This document shows, piece by piece, positions 9,000-17,473 of a stretch of DNA of 64,000 nt. Position numbers and translations under genes: made by a program. The DNA is from Gracilimonas sp. (lineage in GTDB: Bacteria; Bacteroidota; Rhodothermia; Balneolales; Balneolaceae). The DNA lies in NCBI RefSeq assembly GCF_017641085.1, contig NZ_JAEPPI010000001.1:496001-560000 (forward strand), in the 5' to 3' direction. Positions within the stretch are counted from its first letter, which is position 1, and each line of letters begins with the position of its first letter. The notes below the pieces were generated by a model that was given only the letters and a program-made list of their open reading frames with translations, was not told the DNA's origin and made no database searches.

Positions 9000-9180
9000 A
9001 ATAATAACCTCATTAATTTAGATTGAATTGTACTAATACAACAAAATCAGACCTGTGGTGTTCCACAGATGTTGTAAATCATACTGAATAATTAATAAGG
9101 TTTTACCATGAAAGTAAAGTCCGGTTACACCTACCGGGCACGATTTAATAATTCAAGAATTTTGATGTAGAGGTAAGAAA

Positions 9181-10917
9181 TTAATTCTTCAGTCCTTCAA
9201 TCATCATCTCTATTTTTTTGTCAAGAGTGGCTGCTACCTGATTGTAATCTTCTGCACTCATCAGGTTGGTATTCACGCTGCAGTAGAATTTAATTTTAGG
9301 CTCCGTACCCGAAGGCCTTGCCGAAACGATAGCGCCATCTTCCGTAATAAACTGAAGGACGTTCGATTTGGGGAGGTCAATGTCCTTAATCTCACCGGTA
9401 GCCATATTTTTCTCTTTGGCTGTTTGGTAATCTTTAACCGTCACCACCTGTGAACCACCTAATTTTTTCGGTGGATTTGCTCTGAAATTCATCATCATCT
9501 GTTGAATTTCTTCTGCGCCCGATTTTCCTTTCTTAGTAACAGAAACCAGGTTTTCACGGAATAATCCGTGTTCAACATACATATCCAACATAGCCTCGTA
9601 TAAGCTGGTACCCTGATCTTTATAGAAAGCGGTCATTTCAGCAATAATGGCACAGGAAACCACAGCGTCTTTATCTCTTACATGATCGCCAATCAGGTAG
9701 CCGTAGCTTTCTTCCCCACCCGCTATAAACTGCTTTCTCCCTTCAAGTTGGGTCATCAGCTCGCCAATATATTTGAAGCCGGTGAGCGTATTGAAACATT
9801 CAACACCCTTTGATTTGGCTATGCGGTCGATGAGATATGAGGTAACCACGGTTTTAACGATGTACTCATTTCCGGTGATTTTTCCGGCTTCTTCCCAAGC
9901 GGTAAGCATGTAATTGATGATGAGAGAACCGGTCTGATTACCGTTCAAGAGTACAAAATCTCCGTTCATGTTTTTTACGGCAATGCCCACCCGATCCGCA
10001 TCAGGATCGGTAGCCATAACCAGGTCGGCGTCAATTTCTTTGGCCTTTTCCAGGGCCATGTTCAGGGCTTCTTTCTCCTCGGGATTCGGATACACAACGG
10101 TAGGGAAGTTGCCGTCAACCGTCATTTGCTCTTCTACAAGAGTAACATTTTCGAAGCCGTATCTTTTCAACACATCCGGAACCAGTTTTCGGGAGGTGCC
10201 ATGGATGGGAGAGAAAACGATTTTCAGGTCTTTCTGTCTTTCAATAGCATCCTTTGATACTGACAAATCTGCCAGTGCTTTCAGGTACTTTTCGTCCATA
10301 TCCCGGCCGATTACTTCAATCAGATCATCGTTACCGGCAAAATTGACCTCATCAACGCTTTCGATTTTTTGCACTTCTTCCATCACCATTTTGTCGTACG
10401 GATATACAAATTGACCACCATTGGCATCGTAGGCTTTGTAGCCGTTATACTCTTTGGGATTGTGAGAAGCGGTCAGCATTACCCCGCTTTGGCAGCCTAA
10501 TTCCCGAATGGCGAAAGAAAGTTCGGGAGTAGGACGGAGTGCATCAAAAAAGAACACTTTTATACCATTAGCTGAAAACACATCGGCCACTACTTTAGCC
10601 AGTTTCTCGGAATTATTCCGGCAGTCGTGAGCAATCGCCACCTTTAGTTCCCGGCCGGGGTATTCTTTCTTCAGAAAATTGCTGAGCCCCTGGGTGGCAA
10701 TCCCAAAGGTGTATTTGTTGACCCGGTTTGAACCGATACCCATAATTCCGCGAAGTCCGCCGGTGCCAAATTCCAGGTCTTTGTAGAACGCATCGGTCAG
10801 CTCATCAAATTGCTTGTCATCCAGTTTTTGGCGGATCGCTGCTTTGGTTTCCTCGTCATAACTTCCTTCCAACCATTCGTTAATTTTGTTTTGTACAGCC
10901 GAATCTAATGCGTTCAT
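9181..10917 (-). CDS. Phosphoglucomutase/phosphomannomutase
   Basis: A 578-aa alpha-D-phosphohexomutase with all four domains. The substrate loop start is GTGGLRG (51-57), the active-site phosphoserine loop is TASHNPKEYNG (149-159, Ser151), the Mg loop is DPDADRVG, the sugar-binding loop is GGEESYG and the phosphate-binding loop is RPSGTEPKIKF near the C-terminus. Length is that of the long PGM2-like or phospho-sugar-mutase group. It interconverts glucose-1-P and glucose-6-P (or the mannose equivalents) for glycogen, nucleotide-sugar and lipopolysaccharide supply. It appears monocistronic. No terminator is evident at its 3' side. Confidence 0.92.
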   Translation of the reverse strand: MNALDSAVQNKINEWLEGSYDEETKAAIRQKLDDKQFDELTDAFYKDLEFGTGGLRGIMGIGSNRVNKYTFGIATQGLSNFLKKEYPGRELKVAIAHDCRNNSEKLAKVVADVFSANGIKVFFFDALRPTPELSFAIRELGCQSGVMLTASHNPKEYNGYKAYDANGGQFVYPYDKMVMEEVQKIESVDEVNFAGNDDLIEVIGRDMDEKYLKALADLSVSKDAIERQKDLKIVFSPIHGTSRKLVPDVLKRYGFENVTLVEEQMTVDGNFPTVVYPNPEEKEALNMALEKAKEIDADLVMATDPDADRVGIAVKNMNGDFVLLNGNQTGSLIINYMLTAWEEAGKITGNEYIVKTVVTSYLIDRIAKSKGVECFNTLTGFKYIGELMTQLEGRKQFIAGGEESYGYLIGDHVRDKDAVVSCAIIAEMTAFYKDQGTSLYEAMLDMYVEHGLFRENLVSVTKKGKSGAEEIQQMMMNFRANPPKKLGGSQVVTVKDYQTAKEKNMATGEIKDIDLPKSNVLQFITEDGAIVSARPSGTEPKIKFYCSVNTNLMSAEDYNQVAATLDKKIEMMIEGLKN

Positions 10918-10980
10918 TTCCTGATTTTTTGTAGTGAATAGATAGTTTCAATTATTGGTCTTGTAAGCGGCAAAGAATAT

Positions 10981-11021
10981 AAATAATAAAAAAGGGCAAT
11001 TCATGATTTATGAATTGCCCT
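10981..11021 (-). terminator. Strong Rho-independent terminator of the SPFH operon
   Basis: AGGGCAATTCAT (10993-11004) and ATGAATTGCCCT (11010-11021) form a perfect 12-bp stem with a 5-nt loop. On the minus strand a T-rich tract follows, complementary to AAATAATAAAAAA at 10981-10993. It lies 25 bases past the stop of the second SPFH gene. Confidence 0.85.
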
Positions 11022-11045
11022 GAAATCGTTAACCGGTTTTATAGA

Positions 11046-11987
11046 TCAGCTTTCTTTTTTGTTAACCGTTATTTCTCCCAGCGATAATCCCTCCATTATG
11101 GCATCGTAGTTAGAGATATCTTTAGGTAAGATCACGTTGTTTTCATTTCGGCCCAGTCCGGATAGTACATCCAGATATTGCTCTGAAAGCTGAAGCCGCA
11201 TAGCTTCGGTTCCTTTGGGTTGAGCAAGGGCACCGGCAATTTCCTCAATGGATTTAGCCGTAGCTTCGGCAATCGCTAATATTTCTTCTGCCTGTCCCTC
11301 AGCTTCGTTGATGCGCCGCTGCATTTCCGCTTCTGAAATATTGATGATTTCGGCTTTCATACCTTCGGCATCATTTACTTTAGAGCCTTTCACACCCTCA
11401 GAAGTTGCGATGATGGCCCGGCGGTCCCGTTCCGCAGTCATTTGTCGCTCCATAGCTTTCTGGACGGTGCGAGGGGTAAGAATGTTCTTGATTTCATACC
11501 GGTGCACCTTAATTCCCCAAAGCTGTTCTACTTCGCTGAGCACACTCACCACTTCACGGCTCATTGCAGCCCGTTCTTCAAAGGTTTGATCCAGTTCCAT
11601 ATTACCCAGAACCGATCGTGTAGTAGTTTGAGCCAGTTGTACGGCCGCATAGCGGTAGTTAGTTACTCCATAACTGGCATTAACGGGATCCATAACGCTC
11701 AGGTAAATGACTCCATCAACTTCAACCTTTACGTTGTCTTTGGTGAAGCACTCCTGAGGTTCTACCTCAATGGTTTCTTCGCGTAAGTCCTGCTTGTAAA
11801 CTACCTTGTCAACAAAAGGGATAAGGGCGTGAAAACCCGGCCCAAGTGTTTTCTGATAATTACCCAATCGTTCAACAATGTATGCATACTGGTTAGGTAC
11901 CAGCCGCAGCGAACGTATGAATTTGTACATCACATAAACCGAAAATGCACCTAATAAAATCTGACTGATTGTCTCCATGATTTCCAT
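11046..11987 (-). CDS. SPFH/stomatin-like membrane protein (distal paralog)
   Basis: A 313-aa protein with one N-terminal membrane helix (about 5-22) followed by a prohibitin-homology domain (about 25-190; VERLGNYQKTLGPGFH, PFVDKVVYKQDLREE, AQTTTRSVLGNMELD) and a charged, Ala/Glu-rich coiled coil (about 190-260; SEAEMQRRINEAEG). Such proteins form ring-like oligomers and lipid microdomains and often act with membrane proteases. It is a paralog of the gene immediately upstream and starts 2 bases from that gene's stop. With the NfeD gene it forms a three-gene operon. Confidence 0.88.
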   Translation of the reverse strand: MEIMETISQILLGAFSVYVMYKFIRSLRLVPNQYAYIVERLGNYQKTLGPGFHALIPFVDKVVYKQDLREETIEVEPQECFTKDNVKVEVDGVIYLSVMDPVNASYGVTNYRYAAVQLAQTTTRSVLGNMELDQTFEERAAMSREVVSVLSEVEQLWGIKVHRYEIKNILTPRTVQKAMERQMTAERDRRAIIATSEGVKGSKVNDAEGMKAEIINISEAEMQRRINEAEGQAEEILAIAEATAKSIEEIAGALAQPKGTEAMRLQLSEQYLDVLSGLGRNENNVILPKDISNYDAIMEGLSLGEITVNKKES

Positions 11988-11989
11988 GA

Positions 11990-12946
11990 TTATTGCTCTC
12001 CTTTATTAGATGTTCTGGTTCTTTTGGCGGATGGATTTTTGGTATGATCGCTGATGGTACTTACCCCTTCAAAAAAGGTTTTGAGATTCGCCGTTTCGGT
12101 AGGCAGAACGGATACATTGGAGTTTTGGATGATATTCCCAAATTGTTTGATGTATTGTTCTACCAGTTTGGTTTTCACGGCCAGTTCACCACCGGGTTTA
12201 TCAATGGCTTCTGCTACTCTTCGAAGGCCTTTGGCCGTTGCATTGGCAACCAGCTCAATTTCTTTAGCACGACCTTTGGCTTCATTTATTCGTCGCTGTC
12301 TTTGCGCTTCTGAAATCAGTACCTGGCTTTGTTGTTCTCCTTCCGATTCATAGATGCGTGCCTGCCGGTGACCTTCAGAGTTTGTAATCTCAGCTCGTTT
12401 AGCTCGTTCGGCTTCCATCTGCCGCTCCATAGTGTCCACAATCTCACCGGATGGCCGGATATTCTTTATTTCATACCGCATCACTTTAATGCCCCAAGGA
12501 TCAGCAGCTTTATCAATTTCACGAACAATATTCTCATTCATTTTTTCCCGTTCTGAGAAGGTGTCATCCAGGGTCATTTTACCGATTTCGCTCCGCATGG
12601 TGGTTTGGGCCAGGTTCACAGCTGCCGCCTGGTAATCGGAGATACCATAGCTGGCCTTGTGTGAATTCATCACCTTAAGGTAAACCAATCCATCCACGGA
12701 CACTTCAATATTGTCTTTGGTGATACAGGTTTGGCTCGGTACATCCAGTACCTGTTCCCGCATTTCCTGGCTGTAGGCCGGCCGGTCAACAAAGGGAATC
12801 AGAAAGTGAAAACCGGGTTTAAGTGTCTTTTTGTATTTACCCAGCCGTTCCTGAATAACTTCTTCTCGCATCTCCACAATCTGAAACAGCCGGGTGAGCA
12901 CGAAGTAGGATAAAACGATGATTACTAAAATTGTGGTCCACAACAT
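11990..12946 (-). CDS. SPFH/stomatin-like membrane protein (proximal paralog)
   Basis: A 318-aa protein with an N-terminal membrane helix (1-20), an SPFH domain (about 20-180; VIQERLGKYKKTLKPGFH, PFVDRPAYSQEMREQ, AQTTMRSEIGKMTLDD), a coiled coil with EAQRQRRINEAKG, and a basic Ser/Thr/Lys-rich tail (about 300-318). The pairwise match to the downstream paralog runs along the whole length, so the pair came from a tandem duplication. NfeD-plus-SPFH pairing is a classic conserved arrangement. The NfeD soluble domain and the SPFH rings are thought to work together in membrane organisation and proteolysis. Confidence 0.88.
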   Translation of the reverse strand: MLWTTILVIIVLSYFVLTRLFQIVEMREEVIQERLGKYKKTLKPGFHFLIPFVDRPAYSQEMREQVLDVPSQTCITKDNIEVSVDGLVYLKVMNSHKASYGISDYQAAAVNLAQTTMRSEIGKMTLDDTFSEREKMNENIVREIDKAADPWGIKVMRYEIKNIRPSGEIVDTMERQMEAERAKRAEITNSEGHRQARIYESEGEQQSQVLISEAQRQRRINEAKGRAKEIELVANATAKGLRRVAEAIDKPGGELAVKTKLVEQYIKQFGNIIQNSNVSVLPTETANLKTFFEGVSTISDHTKNPSAKRTRTSNKGEQ

Positions 12947-12947
12947 A

Positions 12948-13445
12948 TTAGCTTTTGTTTGAGTCTTTAAGTTGATTTTTCTTTGAGTCGATGATATCCA
13001 CCGGCTCTACAATCCAGGTTGTATTATCCCGGTATTTGATGCGCACCTGTACGCCGGTCGGAATATCACCCTCCAGCGACCGCGCCTGCCAGGATATCCC
13101 CTGAAACCGAATACGCCCTTCATTATCGAGATCGTTGATAGGCTCTGTGACTTCTGCAATCTGATCCATGGCCTCGTAATCTTCATCGGCGAATTTATAG
13201 GAAGTTTCCCCTTTAAAATATTTGTTGATAAAAGGCCGGATGGCGATAGTCAGAATGGTTGATGACATCAGCCACACAAAAGCTGCGGTAAAAGGATCCT
13301 CCAAAAAGCCAAAGTACCGAAGGATACCAACTCCTAAACCACTAAAGCCAAGCAGGAAAGCAACGCCTCCGGGAAGGGCAGCTTCGAGGAACATCAAAAG
13401 AACGCCCCCGATTAAAAAAATCCACGTCAGAATTTCACTATCCAT
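12948..13445 (-). CDS. NfeD family membrane protein (short form)
   Basis: About 165 aa from the ATG at 13445-13443 (MDSEILTW). An upstream in-frame ATG at 13505 would add 20 residues that look less natural. Three to four hydrophobic segments (about 5-75) are followed by a C-terminal OB-fold NfeD domain (about 100-155; GRIRFQGISWQARS, GVQVRIKYRDNTTWIVEP). It lacks the N-terminal ClpP-like protease of long NfeD proteins. It leads the operon with the two SPFH genes, with a 1-base gap to the next start. Confidence 0.88.
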   Translation of the reverse strand: MDSEILTWIFLIGGVLLMFLEAALPGGVAFLLGFSGLGVGILRYFGFLEDPFTAAFVWLMSSTILTIAIRPFINKYFKGETSYKFADEDYEAMDQIAEVTEPINDLDNEGRIRFQGISWQARSLEGDIPTGVQVRIKYRDNTTWIVEPVDIIDSKKNQLKDSNKS

Positions 13446-13524
13446 AATCTGAAAAATAGATTTAAGTTTTAGTATAGATAGTGATTTGAAGACAAAAAAT
13501 CTCAAATGAATTGCATTTATTTAA

Positions 13525-13620
13525 ATGGCAGAGATTAATACTGCGGCACGATATTTGGATACTATTGCGGAAACCAAAAAGAGGTGCTTTATTGTTGATG
13601 CCATCAAACCAAGCCCATGA
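13525..13620 (+). CDS. Possible 31-codon leader ORF coupled to the ABC exporter
   Basis: ATG at 13525 opens a 31-residue frame (starts MAEINTAARYLDT, ends DAIKPSP). Its TGA at 13618-13620 overlaps the exporter ATG at 13617 as ATGA, the usual geometry of translational coupling. Composition looks protein-like, but there is no clear Shine-Dalgarno and nothing recognisable. It may be a regulatory leader, a small protein, or chance. Confidence 0.3.
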   Translation: MAEINTAARYLDTIAETKKRCFIVDAIKPSP

Positions 13621-15404
13621 CTAAGAAACCCGAGAACGATCATAAATCCATAAAGTCGCTTTGGCAAACGCTGAAGCAGATATTTGCGCTGAGCAAACCG
13701 TACCGGCTTCGTTTCTATGCGGCAACGGTTGTTACTTTGCTGGCATCAGCGGTATGGCTTACAGTTCCGTTAGGACTTCGTGAATTACTGGACGCGGTAT
13801 TTGAATCCGGCAATAACGAACTGCTGAACTGGCTGGCTATCGGTTTGTTTGGGCTGTTCATACTGCAAGCTGCGTTTTCATTTTTTGGGAATTATCACCT
13901 GGAATGGGTGGGTGAGCGGGTGGTCACCGATTTACGAAAGAAAGTGTATGAACACCTGCATCGGCTGGGATTCAAGTTTTTTGCGGAGCGCAGATTGGGG
14001 GAAATCACCTCGCGGTTAACAAATGATGTCGGCTCCATCCGAACGGCATTGACGGATTCACTGCCTCAGTTACTCACCATTTCTTTTTCTTTGATTGGCT
14101 CGGTCTCGTTGATGGTAGTTCTGAACTGGCGTTTAAGTATGGTGATTTTTGTGACGGTGCCTTTCGTAACACTGGCAACCCGTTATTTCGGACAGAAAAT
14201 TCGCCATCTCTCCAAAGATATTCAGGATGAACTGGCCGATTCCACAGCTGTTGCCGAAGATGCACTCGGGGCTGTCCGGCTGGTGAAGGCTTTTGTACGG
14301 GAAGACTATGAGGTAGGCCGATATCAAACCGCAGTTGAGAAATTATTTAAGACGGCCCGGCGAAAGATGGTACTGACTCAGCTTTTCTGGTCGGGTGTCG
14401 GCATTATGTTTATGAGTACTTTGGTGATCATTTTCTGGTATGGAGGAAAAGAAGTTCTGGCTGATCGGCTCACTGCCGGAGATTTAGTTGCTTTCATTAT
14501 CTATGCCCTGAATATTTCAAGATCTATAAGCCAAACTTCCAGACTTTATACAGCTGTGAATACAGCAGCAGGGGCCTCAGAACGTATTTTTGAGCTGCTT
14601 GAAGAAACCCCCGAAATAGAGAATAACCCTGATGCTCATGATATCGAAGGAGTAAATGGGGAAGTGCAAGTGAAAGGCCTATGGTTCAGTTATGAGGGAG
14701 AGAAAGAGGTGCTGAAAGGGATCTCATTTAAAGTTGAAGCCGGGAAAACCATTGCCCTGGTGGGACCAAGCGGGGCGGGTAAAACAACATTGCTCAATCT
14801 CATTCCCCGTTTCTATGATCCTCAGAAAGGCAGTATCTATGTGGATGGCACCAATATTCAGGAAGTGAAATTCAAATCCCTTCGCAAACATATTTCTATA
14901 GTACCGCAAGAGGTGCATTTGTTTGGAACCACCATTCGGGAGAACATCACCTATGGAAAACTGGATGCCACCAAAGAAGAAGTTATTCAAGCTGCCAGGG
15001 ATGCCAATGCCCATGAGTTCATCATGCAAACCGAAAACGGTTACGATTCATTAATTGGTGAAAAGGGCGTAAAACTGAGTGGCGGGCAGCGCCAAAGGCT
15101 GGCCATAGCAAGGGCTATTCTTAAGAATCCGGCTATTCTATTATTGGATGAAGCCACTTCTTCTTTGGATTCCGAATCAGAGGCTCAGGTTCAGGAAGCT
15201 TTATTGAGACTCATGACCAACCGAACCACGTTTGTAATTGCTCACCGTCTATCCACGGTTCAGCATGCTGATAGAATCCTGGTGTTAGACGAAGGAAAGA
15301 TTGTGGAACAGGGAACCCATGTAGAATTGATAGGCCAAAACGGGCTGTACAGTCATTTGTACGAGTTACAGTTCAGGGATTTAGACCAACCAACGGTTAT
15401 TTAA
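13617..15404 (+). CDS. MsbA-like ABC exporter (fused permease-ATPase half transporter)
   Basis: A 595-aa protein with a six-helix type I ABC exporter membrane domain (about 30-330) and a nucleotide-binding domain (about 350-590). The ATPase has Walker A GPSGAGKTT (383-391), a Q-loop in SIVPQEVHLFG, signature LSGGQRQR, Walker B ILLLDEATS and the H-loop His in IAHRLST. It would act as a homodimer, with lipid A-core or another amphipathic molecule as the likely substrate by family resemblance. Substrate cannot be fixed from sequence. The LptC/OstA genes at 38-40 kb show that this cell exports lipopolysaccharide, but they are not adjacent. The start overlaps a short upstream frame. Confidence 0.88.
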   Translation: MTKKPENDHKSIKSLWQTLKQIFALSKPYRLRFYAATVVTLLASAVWLTVPLGLRELLDAVFESGNNELLNWLAIGLFGLFILQAAFSFFGNYHLEWVGERVVTDLRKKVYEHLHRLGFKFFAERRLGEITSRLTNDVGSIRTALTDSLPQLLTISFSLIGSVSLMVVLNWRLSMVIFVTVPFVTLATRYFGQKIRHLSKDIQDELADSTAVAEDALGAVRLVKAFVREDYEVGRYQTAVEKLFKTARRKMVLTQLFWSGVGIMFMSTLVIIFWYGGKEVLADRLTAGDLVAFIIYALNISRSISQTSRLYTAVNTAAGASERIFELLEETPEIENNPDAHDIEGVNGEVQVKGLWFSYEGEKEVLKGISFKVEAGKTIALVGPSGAGKTTLLNLIPRFYDPQKGSIYVDGTNIQEVKFKSLRKHISIVPQEVHLFGTTIRENITYGKLDATKEEVIQAARDANAHEFIMQTENGYDSLIGEKGVKLSGGQRQRLAIARAILKNPAILLLDEATSSLDSESEAQVQEALLRLMTNRTTFVIAHRLSTVQHADRILVLDEGKIVEQGTHVELIGQNGLYSHLYELQFRDLDQPTVI

Positions 15405-15406
15405 AT

Positions 15407-15460
15407 TCCAAGCTCCAAGCTTCAAATTTCAAATATTACTCACTACTCACTACTCACTGC
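15407..15460. repeat. Low-complexity intergenic word repeats
   Basis: Near-repeats of CCAAGCT/TTCAAAT type occupy 15407-15434. Tandem copies of ACTACTC follow (CACTACTCACTACTCACTG, 15441-15459). The tract lies between the convergent ABC exporter (+) and repeat-protein gene (-) and codes for nothing convincing. It belongs with the other word-like intergenic elements in the window. Confidence 0.55.
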
Positions 15461-15487
15461 TAATTTAGAATTTGGTGCTTAGAAACT

Positions 15488-16459
15488 TTACCTGTCCGTA
15501 TTGTACATCCTGATAATGTCAGAGTAGTTCAAATCATCCAGTAAATCTCTTTCAGCTAACCCGTTTATATAATCTACGGTTACCCCCGCATTAAACATTC
15601 CGATGATTGCTGAATAGGAGAATTGATCAAGGTAATTATTCTCAGAAAGCTGATTCAGATAATCAATGCTTACCCCACCATTGTACATTCCTATAACAGC
15701 TGAATATGAAAATTGATCAATAAAATTACTTTCGCTTAGGGCATTTAGGTAATCGATAGAAACCCCTCCGTTATAGAGACCAATTATTGCGGAATATGAA
15801 AAGTCGTCCAGGTAACCTGCCTCATTCAAGCTGGAAATATAGTCTAAAGAAACTCCGGAATTATATAATCCAATAATTGCTGAATAGGAGAATTCATCCA
15901 GCAAGTTTAGATCGTTCAGTCCATTAATGTAATCCATCGGCACACCACTGTTGTAGAGACCAATGACGGCAGAATAGGAGAAGTCATTCTCAAGATATCC
16001 GCCCTCATTTAGCTGTTCCAGGTACTCGATAGGCACCCCTGTTTGGTATAAGGCCTGATACCCTGAGTTCGAATAGATGTCATCCAAGCCAGCTTCATTT
16101 ATGGCAACTAAATAATCAGCAAAGCCTCCTTCAAAACTAAAGTCCGGTAAAGGAGCCATCTCCGGGATGTCAATATCAGGGATGTTAATGTTGATATCGG
16201 GAATATTGACATTAACACTTTGTTGATTGCTTCCAAAAACGGAAGACCATGCCCGGGCCGGACTCCAATCGTGGTACCAAAGGAATGATGCTGCAAACAC
16301 CATGAAAATCAGTACTGCGTTTTTAAACAAGGACCCATCATCTTCTTCAGGGGGTAAAGGCTGAAAGGCAACGTTATCAGATTCCTGACTTTTCTCACGA
16401 ATATATTCATCCAGATCAAAATCAGGATCTGTTTCACTGTTTCTATACTTTGTTTTCAT
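15488..16459 (-). CDS. Membrane-anchored protein with tandem 30-residue helical repeats (paralog A)
   Basis: A 323-aa protein of unknown function. Layout: a charged cytoplasmic tail (1-47) with DPDFDLDEYIRE (12-23), one membrane helix (about 48-64), a linker of N/I/D/P repeats (INIPDIDIP), then about six 30-residue repeats from near residue 115 to the end. The repeat consensus is FSYSAIIGLYNxGVSIDYLN plus a variable half ending LDQ. Spacing is exactly 30 residues and neighbouring copies are very similar. The GV-xx-YL pattern recalls the GVTPEYI-type helical repeats seen in some M56/BlaR-like proteins, so an alpha-helical solenoid outside the membrane is likely. It lies 19 bases downstream of its paralog, probably in the same transcript. 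Confidence 0.75.
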   Translation of the reverse strand: MKTKYRNSETDPDFDLDEYIREKSQESDNVAFQPLPPEEDDGSLFKNAVLIFMVFAASFLWYHDWSPARAWSSVFGSNQQSVNVNIPDININIPDIDIPEMAPLPDFSFEGGFADYLVAINEAGLDDIYSNSGYQALYQTGVPIEYLEQLNEGGYLENDFSYSAVIGLYNSGVPMDYINGLNDLNLLDEFSYSAIIGLYNSGVSLDYISSLNEAGYLDDFSYSAIIGLYNGGVSIDYLNALSESNFIDQFSYSAVIGMYNGGVSIDYLNQLSENNYLDQFSYSAIIGMFNAGVTVDYINGLAERDLLDDLNYSDIIRMYNTDR

Positions 16460-16478
16460 AGTCGGTTACTCAATAGGT

Positions 16479-17354
16479 TTAACCGTCGCTGTTTTCGCGC
16501 TGATAAAGATCAACAATATCCAGGAAATTGAGATCTTCATAAAGCCCCTGATCTTTCAGCTGATCCAGGAATTCAACGGTTACACCAGCATTATAAAAAT
16601 TGGTTATATACACAAAAGATAAGTCCTCAAGATATCCGGCTTCATTTAAGGTTACAAGGTACTCAACGGGGATGTTATCGTTGTAAAAAGCGGTCACATC
16701 CACAAACGAAAGCTGGTCATACACACCGGCGTCCTGCAGACTTTCGAGATAGGTTAGCGGAATCTGGTTTTGGAAATAGTTGGTGATATAAACGAAGGAG
16801 AGGTTTTCCAGAAAACCTGCATTCTGTAGTTCATCGAGATAAGAAACAGGGACGTTGGCGTCATAAAGTTGTCGGGCCGAAAACCCCGAAATTTCATCCC
16901 CGAGATAGCCGCGATTCTGCAGTACAGATAAATACTCCGTAATCGTCATATCCAATGAAGAAGCAGGAGGGGCGGGTGGAGCTTCAACCCCGGGTACCGA
17001 TGGAACCTGTGGAGGCTCCGGTATGGTAATTTCAGGCTGACCGAGACCGGGAGCCTCTGCTGTCACCTGGGTAGATTGGTTATCACCGCCAAAAAAGTAT
17101 GCCCAGGATTCAGCATCGCGCCAGCTATTAACCCATAAAAAAGCCGCAGCAAATACGATGAATATGAGGACAGCATTTTTGAACAGGTAGCGATCAGGAT
17201 CTTTTGTTTCTTCCTGTAGTGGCATTTGTGCGGTGGGCTGACTTTGCCGGCGAATGTATTCGTCTAAATCAAAATCCGGGTCGTGATCATCATCAAAATT
17301 GCGGTCCAGATCGTTAGTGAAAGAGCGTGTTTTATTGTCTTCTTTTTTTCCCAT
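16479..17354 (-). CDS. Membrane-anchored protein with tandem 30-residue helical repeats (paralog B)
   Basis: A 291-aa paralog of the next gene, sharing DPDFDLDEYIRRQSQ in its N-terminal tail (about 25-39), the LFKNAVLIFIVFAAAFLW membrane helix (about 58-75), a Pro/Ala-rich linker (about 98-135) and then about four 30-residue repeats with the consensus LSFVYITNFYNxxIPVEYLE and a variable half ending YLED. Repeats within B resemble each other more than they resemble those of A, which implies separate expansion or homogenisation after the gene duplication. Function is unknown; a periplasmic binding solenoid anchored to a cytoplasmic tail is a reasonable picture. It is the first gene of the pair. 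Confidence 0.75.
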   Translation of the reverse strand: MGKKEDNKTRSFTNDLDRNFDDDHDPDFDLDEYIRRQSQPTAQMPLQEETKDPDRYLFKNAVLIFIVFAAAFLWVNSWRDAESWAYFFGGDNQSTQVTAEAPGLGQPEITIPEPPQVPSVPGVEAPPAPPASSLDMTITEYLSVLQNRGYLGDEISGFSARQLYDANVPVSYLDELQNAGFLENLSFVYITNYFQNQIPLTYLESLQDAGVYDQLSFVDVTAFYNDNIPVEYLVTLNEAGYLEDLSFVYITNFYNAGVTVEFLDQLKDQGLYEDLNFLDIVDLYQRENSDG

Positions 17355-17473
17355 GGCAATAGATTGTTTACCTAAGGACGAATTTATGTGGGGAATTGTT
17401 TCACATCCTAAAAAAGAAAATGATAGACTTATTTCATTATCGAACTATGTTGGCTGACCGATAGAGAAAGTGA

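Noticed and set aside
9109-9159. 16-codon plus-strand ORF starting MKVKSGYTYR
   Set aside because: Too short, no context, and the gap otherwise looks noncoding.
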